The notes beneath the pieces were generated by a model. It ran no database searches. It had not been told where the DNA came from and saw only the letters and a list, made by a program, of their open reading frames with translations. From Marinococcus sp. PL1-022 (GTDB taxonomy: Bacteria > Bacillota > Bacilli > Bacillales > Marinococcaceae), in assembly GCF_033845285.1 (NCBI RefSeq), contig NZ_JAWXCX010000001.1, positions 2,743,495-2,807,494 of the forward strand: DNA of 64,000 bases, written 5' to 3'. This document shows, piece after piece, positions 1-7,703 of the stretch (its first letter is position 1; every line of letters begins with the position of its first letter). The translations under genes and the position numbers were made by a program.

Positions 1-860
1 GTTATGGAGGCATGTACGTCCGGATGCTTCTGAAGCGCCCGGCTGCCCACAAACATCAACAGCTCTGTCACCGACAGCCGCTGGCCGGTCTGCTTTTCAA
101 TAACCGGAAGCAGCTGGCTCCGTAAATCCATCGCAGCCTCCATATTAATTTCAGTGTGAAGCGTCACGTGCGGCACTTCACCCGCACTCTGCTGCATGCG
201 CTCTGCAACCACTTTCCGGACGCCCTGGAGCGGCTCGGACCCAAGCTTCTCTTCTGCGGGCAGCGAAGTGACATCGGCCCGCATGACTTTGCCGTAGCTT
301 CCGCTTCCTTTCACAGCAGACAGGTCCACATTATTTGCCTGTGCTTCTTTTTCCGCAAGCGGCGTACTGCGCACGTTCTCCTTGTCTGCAGCAGCGTGAA
401 CATCCGCAGCGTGAATACGCCCTTTCGCTCCGCTTCCCTGCACCAGGGAAAGCTCTACGCCGCTATCCCGTGAAAGCTTCCGTGCCGCCGGTGTGGCACG
501 CACGCCTCCCTCTTTTTCAGTTTCCACTGTCTGCTCTGCCGCTGTTTGGGCCGGCGTTTCCGGAAGGCTTTCCGGCTCTAATTTATCTTCGGTTCCCGGT
601 CTTTCCTTCGGTACCTGCTCGTCCTTTTCGCCAATATAGCCGACGATGCCGTTTACCGGTACCTCTTCGTCTTCATCGTAGTACCGTTTCAGCAGGACAC
701 CTTCTTCATACGCTTCCACTTCAATATTTATTTTATCAGTCATTACCTCAAGCAGCGGCTCTCCAACCTCCACCGGGTCCCCCTCCTGCTTAAACCACTG
801 CAGAAGGGTTCCGGTTTCCATCGTGCTGCTTAATTTGGGCATAAATACTTCCTTCGCCAT
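1..860 (-). CDS. acoC: Dihydrolipoamide acetyltransferase (E2) of the acetoin dehydrogenase complex, partial
   Basis: E2 core subunit that takes the acetyl group from E1 on a swinging lipoyl arm and passes it to CoA. The start is ATG at 860 behind GGAGGGCAGC. The N-terminal lipoyl domain carries the lipoyl lysine in EVMTDKINIE. After a linker come two peripheral-subunit-binding motifs in tandem, VRATPAARKLSRDSG and VRSTPLAEKEAQANN, each ending in G-x-G-(K/R)-(V/I)-x-x-ADV. The start of the catalytic acyltransferase domain follows (EVPHVTLHTEINMEAA). The window edge cuts the protein at about residue 286, so the catalytic HxxxD is not seen. It follows acoB by 15 bases and belongs to the same operon; E3 would lie outside the window. 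A pyruvate or branched-chain E2 is less likely given the AcoA-like E1 alpha. Confidence 0.88.
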   Translation of the reverse strand, partial: MAKEVFMPKLSSTMETGTLLQWFKQEGDPVEVGEPLLEVMTDKINIEVEAYEEGVLLKRYYDEDEEVPVNGIVGYIGEKDEQVPKERPGTEDKLEPESLPETPAQTAAEQTVETEKEGGVRATPAARKLSRDSGVELSLVQGSGAKGRIHAADVHAAADKENVRSTPLAEKEAQANNVDLSAVKGSGSYGKVMRADVTSLPAEEKLGSEPLQGVRKVVAERMQQSAGEVPHVTLHTEINMEAAMDLRSQLLPVIEKQTGQRLSVTELLMFVGSRALQKHPDVHASI

Positions 861-875
861 GAATGCTGCCCTCCT

Positions 876-1901
876 TTACCGGCGGTGGACGCTGTCGCGC
901 GCCGCCTGCATAATGTCATCCACCTGCGGAACCATTGCTTTTTCGAGTGCCGGATTGTACGGCACAGGAATCGGCAGTGCCCCGAGCCGGCGAATAGGGG
1001 CATCCAGATAATCAAAGGCTTCGCTTTCTGCGATCATACTGGCAATTTCACCGCCGTATCCACCTCTTTTGACGGCTTCATGCACGACGATCACCTTGCC
1101 GGTTTTTTTGACGGAATCCACGATCGTCTGCTCATCGAGCGGTACGAGGGTCCGCGGATCAATCACTTCCACGTCTATGCCTTCCTCTGCCAGCTTCTCT
1201 GCTGCCTCGAGCGCTTTATGCACCATTACAGCGGTCGCAACGATCGTCACATCTGTCCCTTCACGCTTTACGTCCGCCTCGCCAAGAGGGATGGTATACG
1301 CTTCCTCCGGTACGTGTTCCTGCGTTTTGTACAATAATTTGTGTTCGTAAAAGATCACGGGGTTCGGGTCGGCAATAGCAGCCTTTAACAGCCCTTTAGC
1401 GTCTGACGCTGTCGACGGCTGCACCACCTTTAAGCCGGGAACGTGGGCCACCCAGGCTTCCAGACTCTGCGAATGCTGAGCCGCAGCTCCGGTTCCGGAG
1501 CCTGAAGGCGTCCGCAGCACCATCGGCACATTACCTTTGCCGCCGTACATATACCGAAGCTTTGCTGCCTGGTTGGCCAGCTGGTCCATCGCAATCGTGA
1601 TAAAATCCGAAAACTGCAGCTCGACAACCGGCTTCATACCTGTAAGCGCGGATCCAATGGCAGCACCTGTGATCGCTGCTTCAGAAATCGGAGTGTTACG
1701 TACCCGTTCCGGACCGAACTCTTCAATCATTCCACGGGTAACGCCAAAGGCACCACCGTAAACCCCTATATCCTCCCCGAGAATGAAAACGTCCTGGTCC
1801 TCCCGCATTTCCTGCGACAGCGCTTCGCGGACGGCTTCAGCAAAGGTAATGCTCCGTGTCGTTTCCTTATTATTTGAAGAATTTACTGCGCTCGACTGCA
1901 T
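876..1901 (-). CDS. acoB: Acetoin dehydrogenase E1 component, beta subunit
   Basis: Beta subunit of the thiamine-diphosphate-dependent E1 that cleaves acetoin into acetaldehyde and an acetyl unit for E2. The 341 residues are the usual length. A short Ser/Asn-rich head precedes the family sequence: [19 protein letters not shown], then [14 protein letters not shown] and [15 protein letters not shown]. The C-terminal transketolase domain carries [15 protein letters not shown] and [17 protein letters not shown] at 1901 follows AAGGAGTG. It lies 21 bases downstream of acoA and 15 upstream of acoC, which indicates cotranscription. The sequence alone hardly separates acetoin from pyruvate E1 beta; the choice rests on the alpha subunit. 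Confidence 0.88.
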   Translation of the reverse strand: MQSSAVNSSNNKETTRSITFAEAVREALSQEMREDQDVFILGEDIGVYGGAFGVTRGMIEEFGPERVRNTPISEAAITGAAIGSALTGMKPVVELQFSDFITIAMDQLANQAAKLRYMYGGKGNVPMVLRTPSGSGTGAAAQHSQSLEAWVAHVPGLKVVQPSTASDAKGLLKAAIADPNPVIFYEHKLLYKTQEHVPEEAYTIPLGEADVKREGTDVTIVATAVMVHKALEAAEKLAEEGIDVEVIDPRTLVPLDEQTIVDSVKKTGKVIVVHEAVKRGGYGGEIASMIAESEAFDYLDAPIRRLGALPIPVPYNPALEKAMVPQVDDIMQAARDSVHRR

Positions 1902-1922
1902 CGTCAGGCACTCCTTTCTGTA

Positions 1923-2903
1923 TTAAGCGTATACATCCTCAAGCAGTGTATCCGCAGATGGTTCGGGACTCTGTTCCGCAAATTCCACTGATCGTTCAAT
2001 GCTGGCTTTAGTCGCTTTTTTTACCGTATCTGCTTCTTCTTCGGTAATGATGCCCCGCTCAATCAAGGCGTCCTGGAAAAAACGGATCGGGTCTTTGTCC
2101 TTCCATTCTTTTTCTTCTTCTCTTGTCCGGTATTTTTTAGCGTCGCTTTTGGAGTGGCCCTTCCACCGATAGGTCTTCGCTTCGATAAGCACCGGCCCGC
2201 TTCCGTTCCTTGTATACTCCACGGCTTCTTTCATAACGGTCATTACCTCGGGAAGGTTATTGCCGTCAACGACATGTCCCGGAATGCCATAGCCCAAAGC
2301 GCGGTCGGCAATATTTTCGATTTTTACCATATCCTTTACCGGGCCGGACATGCCGTACTGATTGTTTTCGCAGACAAAGATGACCGGAAGATCCCAGATG
2401 GCGGCCAGGTTCACTGCTTCGTGAAAGCTGCCTTCATTTGCCGCCCCGTCCCCGAAGAAACAGACGGTAATATACCCCTCCTGGCGCATTTTTGACGTGA
2501 GTGCCGCTCCTACGGCTAAAGGAATGCCGCCTCCGACGATGCCATTTGCGCCCAGGTTGCCTTTTTCGACATCCGCTATATGCATGGACCCGCCTTTACC
2601 CTTACAGTAGCCGGTCTCCCGTCCAAACAGCTCAGCCATCATCCGGTCCGGGTCTGCCCCCTTGGCAATGCAGTGCCCGTGGCCGCGGTGAGTGCTCGTA
2701 ATTTTATCTTTATCTTCAAGCATCGCACATACACCGACGGCTGAAGCCTCCTGTCCCACGCATAGGTGGGTCGTACCGTGAATCATTCCTTTAGCAAAAA
2801 ATTCATCTACTTTTTCATCAAACCAGCGGATGCTCCACATCTGCTCGAGCCATCCGACCAGCTTTTCCTTCGGCTCTTCCCACACCCAGTCTGCCTGCGT
2901 CAC
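1923..2903 (-). CDS. acoA: Acetoin dehydrogenase E1 component, alpha subunit
   Basis: Thiamine-diphosphate-binding half of the acetoin dehydrogenase E1. The ThDP motif runs from GDGAANEGSFHEA (about residue 151) to the NN pair at 180-181. HGTTHLCVGQEA, STHRGHGHCIAKG and GYCKGKGGSMHIAD are typical of AcoA-type E1 alpha and fit it better than PdhA. The length of 326 residues is close to B. subtilis AcoA. The start is GTG (2903-2901) behind AAAGGAGGCG. It is the first gene of acoA-acoB-acoC. A sigma-A-type promoter lies just upstream rather than the sigma-54 promoter known for B. subtilis aco, and an ArsR-family gene precedes it. Confidence 0.9.
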   Translation of the reverse strand: MTQADWVWEEPKEKLVGWLEQMWSIRWFDEKVDEFFAKGMIHGTTHLCVGQEASAVGVCAMLEDKDKITSTHRGHGHCIAKGADPDRMMAELFGRETGYCKGKGGSMHIADVEKGNLGANGIVGGGIPLAVGAALTSKMRQEGYITVCFFGDGAANEGSFHEAVNLAAIWDLPVIFVCENNQYGMSGPVKDMVKIENIADRALGYGIPGHVVDGNNLPEVMTVMKEAVEYTRNGSGPVLIEAKTYRWKGHSKSDAKKYRTREEEKEWKDKDPIRFFQDALIERGIITEEEADTVKKATKASIERSVEFAEQSPEPSADTLLEDVYA

Positions 2904-2919
2904 AATAACGCCTCCTTTT

Positions 2920-3075
2920 ACATTTGTTCTATATTATAACCTTTGTAAACATAATAGCTTTATTTCATTCGTTCGTCAACTAAACATTTGTAAATTTTCA
3001 TTGATTTCAAAATATTGTTTCCGTTTTCATGTTCAGGGCCATTTGTTGCAATTGCAGACTGGAGAGACATTTGTT
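2920..3075. promoter_or_regulatory. Three copies of palindrome ACATTTGT (candidate ArsR operators)
   Basis: The 8-mer ACATTTGT, self-complementary apart from its central two bases (ACA-nn-TGT), occurs at 2920-2927, 2984-2991 and 3068-3075. A near copy is at 3040-3046. ACAnnTGT is the core of SmtB/CzrA-type operators. One copy lies between the acoA promoter and its ribosome binding site, and one abuts the -35 box. Control by the adjacent ArsR protein is inference. Confidence 0.5.
2951..2979 (-). promoter_or_regulatory. Sigma-A-type promoter of the aco operon
   Basis: Read on the minus strand, TTGACG (2979-2974) and TATTAT (2956-2951) are separated by 17 bases. Transcription would start near 2944, about 40 bases before the acoA GTG. 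No GG-N10-GC (sigma-54) element was seen between acoA and arsR. Confidence 0.7.
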
Positions 3076-3084
3076 TACTGCAAA

Positions 3085-3112
3085 TAAAAAAAGAGACGCT
3101 GCTACGCCTCTT
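3085..3112 (-). terminator. Rho-independent terminator of arsR
   Basis: Minus-strand hairpin AAGAGGCG / CGTCTCTT with one G-T pair and a 6-base loop, followed by a run of seven T. The 5' arm overlaps the arsR stop codon. It separates arsR from the aco operon. Confidence 0.8.
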
Positions 3113-3467
3113 TTCCCTGCCGTTCTTTAATTTCTGCCTGGTGGCTGACAACGAGCTCCACCACCTGCCTCACATGTTCATCATCAAGGGAATAGTACAC
3201 CGTTCTTCCTTCCTTCCGGAACTTCGTCAGCCCCAGCTTATGCATGTACCGGAGATGATGGGACGCCGTGGCAATGGAGGAGTCAATGATTTCGGCAATA
3301 CTATGTACACTCAATTCCGGCGTCAGGGCCAGCGCCTGGGCGATCTGCATCCGCTTGCCGTCAGCGAGTCCCTTCAGCATGTCTGTCATAATATCAAGCG
3401 ACCGCTCCTGAATCTGCTGCTGGATCCAATATACATTTGCCTGCGCTTCTTTGTCTTCGTTTGGCAT
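3102..3467 (-). CDS. ArsR/SmtB-family metal-sensing repressor, zinc (CzrA) type
   Basis: Winged-helix metal sensor of 121 residues. Helix-turn-helix region: ELSVHSIAEIIDSSIATASHHLRYMHKLGL, residues 51-80. The wing is FRKEGRTVYYSL. The last helix has D96-x-H98-x10-H109-x2-E112, the alpha-5 zinc/cobalt site of SmtB/CzrA. The alpha-3 cysteine motif ELCVCDIA reads ELSVHSIAE, so a CadC/ArsR thiol site is absent. ATG follows AGGTGA. A promoter (TTGAAA, 16 bases, TACAAT at 3533-3506) lies upstream. Metal loading normally releases DNA. Here the gene precedes an acetoin operon rather than an efflux pump, so its targets are uncertain. Confidence 0.85.
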   Translation of the reverse strand: MPNEDKEAQANVYWIQQQIQERSLDIMTDMLKGLADGKRMQIAQALALTPELSVHSIAEIIDSSIATASHHLRYMHKLGLTKFRKEGRTVYYSLDDEHVRQVVELVVSHQAEIKERQGKEA

Positions 3468-3485
3468 TTCTGTTCACCTGCCTGA

Positions 3486-3533
3486 TCGTAATCATTCTTA
3501 TTTCAATTGTACGCTTTCTTCATCTGCTTTCAA
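3486..3533 (-). promoter_or_regulatory. arsR promoter with a Zur-like half box
   Basis: Minus-strand TTGAAA (3533-3528) and TACAAT (3511-3506) are 16 bases apart. Just downstream, on the plus strand, 3486-3500 reads TCGTAATCATTCTTA. Its left half equals the B. subtilis Zur half-site TCGTAAT; the right half matches only in part. The promoter is fairly convincing, the Zur reading weak. Confidence 0.5.
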
Positions 3534-3725
3534 CCAATCTGCTTTATTTTCTCATATACCGGCTTGGCGTTTCCTATATTTTGAAAGCTTTGTTCTTTTC
3601 TATAATACAACGCATTCATCAGGATTTATCCATACATAGCGCCCCGGCAGCATTCCCATTCTTTAGATATGCTGAGTCTACCATGGAATAAACAAGAACC
3701 GCGCGCGGCTTCGCAGGAGAGACCA

Positions 3726-4223
3726 TTGACTGATACAATTCCTGCTTCATTTGAAGAAGCATATGAAAAATATACTCCGCTCGTCAAACGAATGATTACA
3801 CGCCTCCGCATTTATCAGCAGCAGGAGGAATATATGCAGGCCGGATACGTAGGATTATGGAAGGCCTATTCTACCTTTTCTCCGGAAAAAGGAGCTTTTC
3901 CGGGATACGCTTTTATGCTTGTGCGCGGAGAAATGCTGATGATGCTCCGCAAAGAGGTCCAGTTTTCCGAGCGGCATCAGCTGTTTGATGACCACCAGCC
4001 CTTCGAGCAGTCGTTGGAAATGGAGGACCGCTTTGAGCTTGAAGCTTACTTCCCCCTTCTTTCAGAACGGGAGCGAACCTGGCTCACTGATTTTTCCGTA
4101 CATTCTCTTCCTATACGCGACATTGCTGCCAAACACGGAGTAGCTGCTTCTACAGTCAAATCATGGCGGAAATCCGCATTGCGCAAGCTGCGGGCACATG
4201 CTGAAGAAGAGCAGCCGGATTAA
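3726..4223 (+). CDS. Sigma-70-family RNA polymerase sigma factor (ECF-like)
   Basis: Small sigma factor with region 2 (SFEEAYEKYTPLVKRMI to YMQAGYVGLWKAYSTFSPEKG, then GYAFMLVRGEM) and region 4 (LLSERERTWL, then IRDIAAKHGVAASTVKSWRKSALRKLR). TTG at 3726 is chosen because GGAGAG lies 5-10 bases upstream. The in-frame ATG at 3669 has no ribosome binding site but would add 19 residues. With TTG the product is 165 residues. A TATAAT at 3601-3606 may be its promoter. No anti-sigma gene follows, since the next 350 bases hold repeats. It is divergent from arsR. Targets are unknown. Confidence 0.75.
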   Translation: MTDTIPASFEEAYEKYTPLVKRMITRLRIYQQQEEYMQAGYVGLWKAYSTFSPEKGAFPGYAFMLVRGEMLMMLRKEVQFSERHQLFDDHQPFEQSLEMEDRFELEAYFPLLSERERTWLTDFSVHSLPIRDIAAKHGVAASTVKSWRKSALRKLRAHAEEEQPD

Positions 4224-4260
4224 TACGTCTTATTCTCCACTGGCTAGAGTTTTTTTCGCT

Positions 4261-4380
4261 GTCCAGCTTCCCCCCCCCACCGGCTCGGGGTTACATTTCA
4301 TCCTTTCAAAAATAAAAGAGCTATTTTTTCCAAGGCTGAATTGTACCTGTCGCCGGTGAGCAGGTGGAGAAAGCTTTTCT
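4261..4380. repeat. Palindromic repeat unit 1a
   Basis: Starts GTCCAGCTT and ends AAGCTTTTCT. Arms CACCGGCTCGGGGTTACA and TGTACCTGTCGCCGGTG pair imperfectly, with an AGCA bulge on the 3' arm. The central CTCGGGGTTAC and GTACCTGTCG recur in unit 2a near 56.6 kb. A run of ten C lies in the 5' arm. No gene is visible. Confidence 0.75.
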
Positions 4381-4384
4381 ACTT

Positions 4385-4505
4385 GTCCAGTTCTATCCAC
4401 TGCCGGCTCGAGGTCGCTGTCTCCTTCATGCAAAATGAAAAAGCCATTTTCCAGAAGGCGGACAGCGCTTGTCGCCGGCTTGCAAGTGGATAGAACTTTT
4501 CTTTG
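4385..4505. repeat. Palindromic repeat unit 1b
   Basis: Tandem neighbour of unit 1a, starting GTCCAGTTCTATCCACT and ending AGTGGATAGAACTTTTCTTT. The outer stem GTTCTATCCACT is perfectly complementary to its partner, and inner segments GCTGTC/GACAGC pair too. A TACAAT (-10-like) at 4511-4516 abuts the end, so ilvE transcription may start at its edge. Confidence 0.75.
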
Positions 4506-4577
4506 TATGATACAATTTAAATGCTGTTACCAGTAGAGATATAAATGGAACGATAAATACATAGGAGTGATGTTATT

Positions 4578-5651
4578 GTGGCTGAGTCATTGACCATTGA
4601 ACGTACAAAATCTCCGAAAACGAAGCCGGATTTCTCTCAGCTCGCTTTCGGGAAAAACTTTACCGATCATATGTTTGTCGTGGATTATGTAGAGGGAGAG
4701 GGCTGGATCGATCCGAGAATTGTGCCGTACCAGCCACTTACCATGGATCCTTCCAGCCTCGTATTTCATTACGGCCAGGCTGTATTTGAAGGAATGAAGG
4801 CCTATTATTCCGGCGGCAATATTATGCTTTTCCGTCCGGAAAAAAACTTCGAACGGCTGAACCAGTCCAACCGCCGGATGAGCATTCCAGAAATCGACGA
4901 GCAGTTACTGATAGATTCTCTAAAGGAGCTCGTATCACTTGAGCGTGACTGGATCCCGCGCGGCGAAGGACAGTCGTTGTATATCCGCCCATTTGTGATT
5001 GCGACAGAAGCAAGTCTCAGCGTAAAACCGTCCTCCTCCTACAAGCTCCTGATTATTTTAACCCCTGTCGGCTCTTACTATGGCAGCGGCGGCGATGCCA
5101 TGAAGCCGGTTAGCATCTATGTGGAAAATGAGTTCGTCCGCAGCGTCCGCGGTGGTGTTGGGTTCACTAAAACGGCCGGTAACTATGCGGCCAGCCTGAA
5201 GGCCCAGGAGCAGGCCGGAAGCGCCGGGTACGACCAGGTGCTGTGGCTCGATGGCGTAGAGCAGCGTTACATTGAAGAGGTCGGCAGCATGAATATTTTC
5301 TTTAAAATCAGCGGGAAGGTTGTAACTCCTGCGCTGAATGGAAGTATCCTTGAAGGAATCACCCGTGACTCCGTCATTGAACTCCTCCATTACTGGGATA
5401 TTCCTGTGGAGGAACGCCGCATCGATATGGAAGAAATACGTACGGCGTATGAAGCAGACACCCTGGAGGAAATTTTCGGCACCGGGACGGCAGCTGTCAT
5501 TTCTCCTGTAGGTAAGCTGCGGTGGGACGCCCAGACCTACAAAATCAATGATGAAGAGACTGGTCCTCTCGCCAAACAGCTGTACGATACGATTACCGGC
5601 ATTCAGACCGGGGACAAGGAAGACGTGCTGCACTGGACCCGCACAGTATAA
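4578..5651 (+). CDS. ilvE: Branched-chain amino acid aminotransferase
   Basis: PLP-dependent class IV aminotransferase that interconverts Leu, Ile and Val with their 2-oxo acids, using glutamate/2-oxoglutarate. The 357 residues are the usual length. The PLP lysine sits in GGVGFTKTAGNYAASL; LVFHYGQAVFEGMKAY and EVGSMNIFF are also family sequence. The tail EEIFGTGTAAVISPVG matches long-form bacterial IlvE. The start is GTG behind AGGAGTGATG. It stands alone between palindromic repeats and its own terminator, not in an ilv operon. No T-box leader or CodY box was found upstream. Confidence 0.93.
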   Translation: MAESLTIERTKSPKTKPDFSQLAFGKNFTDHMFVVDYVEGEGWIDPRIVPYQPLTMDPSSLVFHYGQAVFEGMKAYYSGGNIMLFRPEKNFERLNQSNRRMSIPEIDEQLLIDSLKELVSLERDWIPRGEGQSLYIRPFVIATEASLSVKPSSSYKLLIILTPVGSYYGSGGDAMKPVSIYVENEFVRSVRGGVGFTKTAGNYAASLKAQEQAGSAGYDQVLWLDGVEQRYIEEVGSMNIFFKISGKVVTPALNGSILEGITRDSVIELLHYWDIPVEERRIDMEEIRTAYEADTLEEIFGTGTAAVISPVGKLRWDAQTYKINDEETGPLAKQLYDTITGIQTGDKEDVLHWTRTV

Positions 5652-5663
5652 AATTAATCAACC

Positions 5664-5693
5664 ACGGCTCTCCATTACGGAGGGCCGTTTTTG
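5664..5693 (+). terminator. Rho-independent terminator of ilvE
   Basis: Hairpin ACGGCTCTCC / GGAGGGCCGT (one G-T pair) with a 5-base loop, followed by TTTTTGTT. Confidence 0.85.
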
Positions 5694-5790
5694 TTCTGAA
5701 TGAAATTCTTCCGTTTTTCTTATTGTATGCTAGAATGTACCTACACATGATTTCCAAGTGATACTGCACGGAAAGAGGAGGAGGGAACAG

Positions 5791-6648
5791 TTGAAACAAT
5801 TAGCGCTTTCTTTACGCGATGGCCGTATGCTTAGTATTTCCCTGTTCGGTGATCCGGACGGAACACCTGTCCTTTATGTACACGGAGTCGGAAGCTCCCG
5901 GCTTGAAGCCGCCATTGGAGAAGAGGCCGCTGCTTCCAACTCCCTTCGTATTATTTCTGTAGACCGTCCGGGCTATGGCCTGTCCACTCCCGATCCCCAC
6001 GGCACCTTTCTGCAGTTTTCCAAGGACATTGATGAAGTCATGAATCATTTTGAGATTCAGCGCTGTTCCTTAATCGGTGTCGGCTGCGGAGGCCCCTACG
6101 CAGCGACCAGCACCAGTCTTCTGAAGGGACGCATCAGCGAGCTCCATTTGGTTGGTTCGCTTGGTCCCACAGAGGACCCTGAATTGTTTCGTTTACTTGA
6201 TACTTCGTTAAAAGCACCGCTGCAGACGATCCAGGAAGCACCGGATCTCCTCCGCACCCGGTGGGAACAGACGAATATGGAGGATAAGATTTTCCAGACG
6301 GAGTCCGAACAGCTTTCCAGAGAAGAACGCCAGTACGTGACTCCGTTTATTCTGGATAAATGGAGGTTTGCGGTTCAGGAATCTGCCCATTCTGCTGAAG
6401 GGTACCTCCGCGACCTTCAGACACTGATGACGCCCTGGGCCTATCATTTGGAGAACATCGACACGCCGACTTATATCTGGGCGGGAGAAGAGGACGAGAT
6501 TATCCCCCTCCGGCACGCGGTCTATCTTGCCAACCATATCGAGAGCTCCAAGCTTGAAACATTTCCCGGCATGGGCCATATTGCGACAGAGGTCCTCGGC
6601 ATCAATACAGCTCTTCAGCAGATCAGTAAAAACCGCGCCCTGTTATAA
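5791..6648 (+). CDS. Alpha/beta-hydrolase-fold protein with altered nucleophile elbow
   Basis: Alpha/beta hydrolase of 285 residues. The start is TTG at 5791, directly behind AGAGGAGGAGGG; an in-frame GTG at 5758 would put that Shine-Dalgarno inside the gene. The fold is shown by VLYVHGVGSSR (oxyanion loop), ISVDRPGYGLS, WAGEEDEIIPL (acid) and FPGMGHIATEV (histidine). The elbow, normally G-x-S-x-G-G-P, reads LIGVGCGGPYAA: glycine at the serine position and cysteine next to it (about residues 98-99). It may be non-catalytic or use the cysteine. A possible extended -10, TATGCTAGAAT, lies at 5726-5736. Substrate unknown. Confidence 0.75.
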   Translation: MKQLALSLRDGRMLSISLFGDPDGTPVLYVHGVGSSRLEAAIGEEAAASNSLRIISVDRPGYGLSTPDPHGTFLQFSKDIDEVMNHFEIQRCSLIGVGCGGPYAATSTSLLKGRISELHLVGSLGPTEDPELFRLLDTSLKAPLQTIQEAPDLLRTRWEQTNMEDKIFQTESEQLSREERQYVTPFILDKWRFAVQESAHSAEGYLRDLQTLMTPWAYHLENIDTPTYIWAGEEDEIIPLRHAVYLANHIESSKLETFPGMGHIATEVLGINTALQQISKNRALL

Positions 6649-6684
6649 AAACGAAGCTGCCCCAATCAAAGGACGGCTTCGTTT
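6649..6684. terminator. Convergent terminator between hydrolase and surface-glycan cluster
   Basis: Stem AAACGAAGC / GCTTCGTTT. On the minus strand it is followed by TTTTTATAAC, so it best serves the GNAT gene of the glycan cluster. The plus-strand tail GTTTATGGTTT is weaker. Confidence 0.65.
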
Positions 6685-6716
6685 ATGGTTTAGCGGATCG
6701 CTTTTAAAATAAAAAC

Positions 6717-7703
6717 TTAAAATGAATCAACGTCCCCCATCTTCACTCCCCAATCGGAAAAGTTCATTCCGGCAGTATTATCGTTATTACTGTGAACCAC
6801 CAGCGGGTTTATCGTTTCCCTTTTATTTATATATAAATGTTTTTTCAAAACATTGTTTAATGTAGGATTGGCGGGCTCCCATATTTGAATAAACAATGCT
6901 TGTTTTAAATAGCTTTCTGTAATATTTAAAAGTTTTTCAAAGGTATAAGTATCTTCATTTTTCAATACATTCCAATCAACAATAAAACCTACAAATACTC
7001 TTTTATTAAATATTTTTTTAACTTCCATTTTTAACACTACGTACCCTTTTATCCGACCGAACTCGCTGATCGCAAAAATTTTGTATTCATTTGAAGGATT
7101 AATCATATAACGCCAGTTAAGAAAGTGATGGTTTTTTCTCAGTGTGACAGCCTCCGGATCTTCCTTTTCCTGCTCAAACTGATCGAATCTATCGTCAAAC
7201 CAATGTATTTCTTCCAATACTTCGCCTCTGTTTGAAAAATGATAAGTAAAATTATTTTTCTTAATTAAATTCACTTTAATCTTTCTGGTAAGGTCTCCAA
7301 GATGCTCAGCTCCTGTGGACTTTACAAGCACATTTTTTGCTTTTTCTGCTGGCAGGCCGTATAAAAACGAAATGTCTTTTCTATGTTCCTTTACGTCCTT
7401 AAGCAGCATATTTGTAAGCCTTTGATATAATCCCCGGCCACGATATTCAGGATCTACCATCGTATCAATACGGAGCGCTACGTTTATGTTTTTATTGTTA
7501 TATCTTGCAGGAAATATCAGCACTGCCACATGTCCCACTACCGTTTCGTTTTCTACAGCTACAAAAATTTTTGACTCCCGCGCTTCGCTTTCATCGCTAT
7601 ATTTCCATTGCCATACTTTTAAAGGCAGTTCTTTACCAAAAACCTTACGAAAAAGGGTAATGATACCTGCTTCATCACCCCTTTCATACTTTCTAATAAG
7701 CAT
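6717..7703 (-). CDS. GNAT-family N-acetyltransferase of the surface-polysaccharide cluster
   Basis: 328-residue acyl-CoA-dependent acetyltransferase. The N-terminal GNAT domain has FVAVENETVVGHVAVL, then MVDPEYRGRGLYQRL (the acetyl-CoA R-G-x-G loop). A less conserved second half contains HHFLNWRYMINPSNEYKIF, a pattern seen in two-domain GNATs of polysaccharide loci. The start overlaps the end of the preceding glycosyltransferase by 11 bases, so it is the last gene of that operon. It may acetylate an amino sugar before polymerisation; that role is inference. Base composition is AT-rich like its neighbours. Confidence 0.72.
   Translation of the reverse strand: MLIRKYERGDEAGIITLFRKVFGKELPLKVWQWKYSDESEARESKIFVAVENETVVGHVAVLIFPARYNNKNINVALRIDTMVDPEYRGRGLYQRLTNMLLKDVKEHRKDISFLYGLPAEKAKNVLVKSTGAEHLGDLTRKIKVNLIKKNNFTYHFSNRGEVLEEIHWFDDRFDQFEQEKEDPEAVTLRKNHHFLNWRYMINPSNEYKIFAISEFGRIKGYVVLKMEVKKIFNKRVFVGFIVDWNVLKNEDTYTFEKLLNITESYLKQALFIQIWEPANPTLNNVLKKHLYINKRETINPLVVHSNNDNTAGMNFSDWGVKMGDVDSF

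Noticed and set aside
156-793. Plus-strand open frames in the first kilobase
   Set aside because: The minus strand encodes the E2 protein in a continuous frame from 860 to the window edge.
2904-3100. Sigma-54 promoter expected before an aco operon
   Set aside because: No TGGCAC-N5-TTGCA-like element was found; a sigma-A promoter is present instead.
4230-4433. Open frame of 67 codons on the minus strand in the sigma factor-ilvE gap
   Set aside because: It is made of palindromic repeat sequence, with no ribosome site and no protein pattern.
5058-5633. Open frame of 191 codons opposite ilvE
   Set aside because: No start signals and no recognisable protein features; ilvE fully explains the region.
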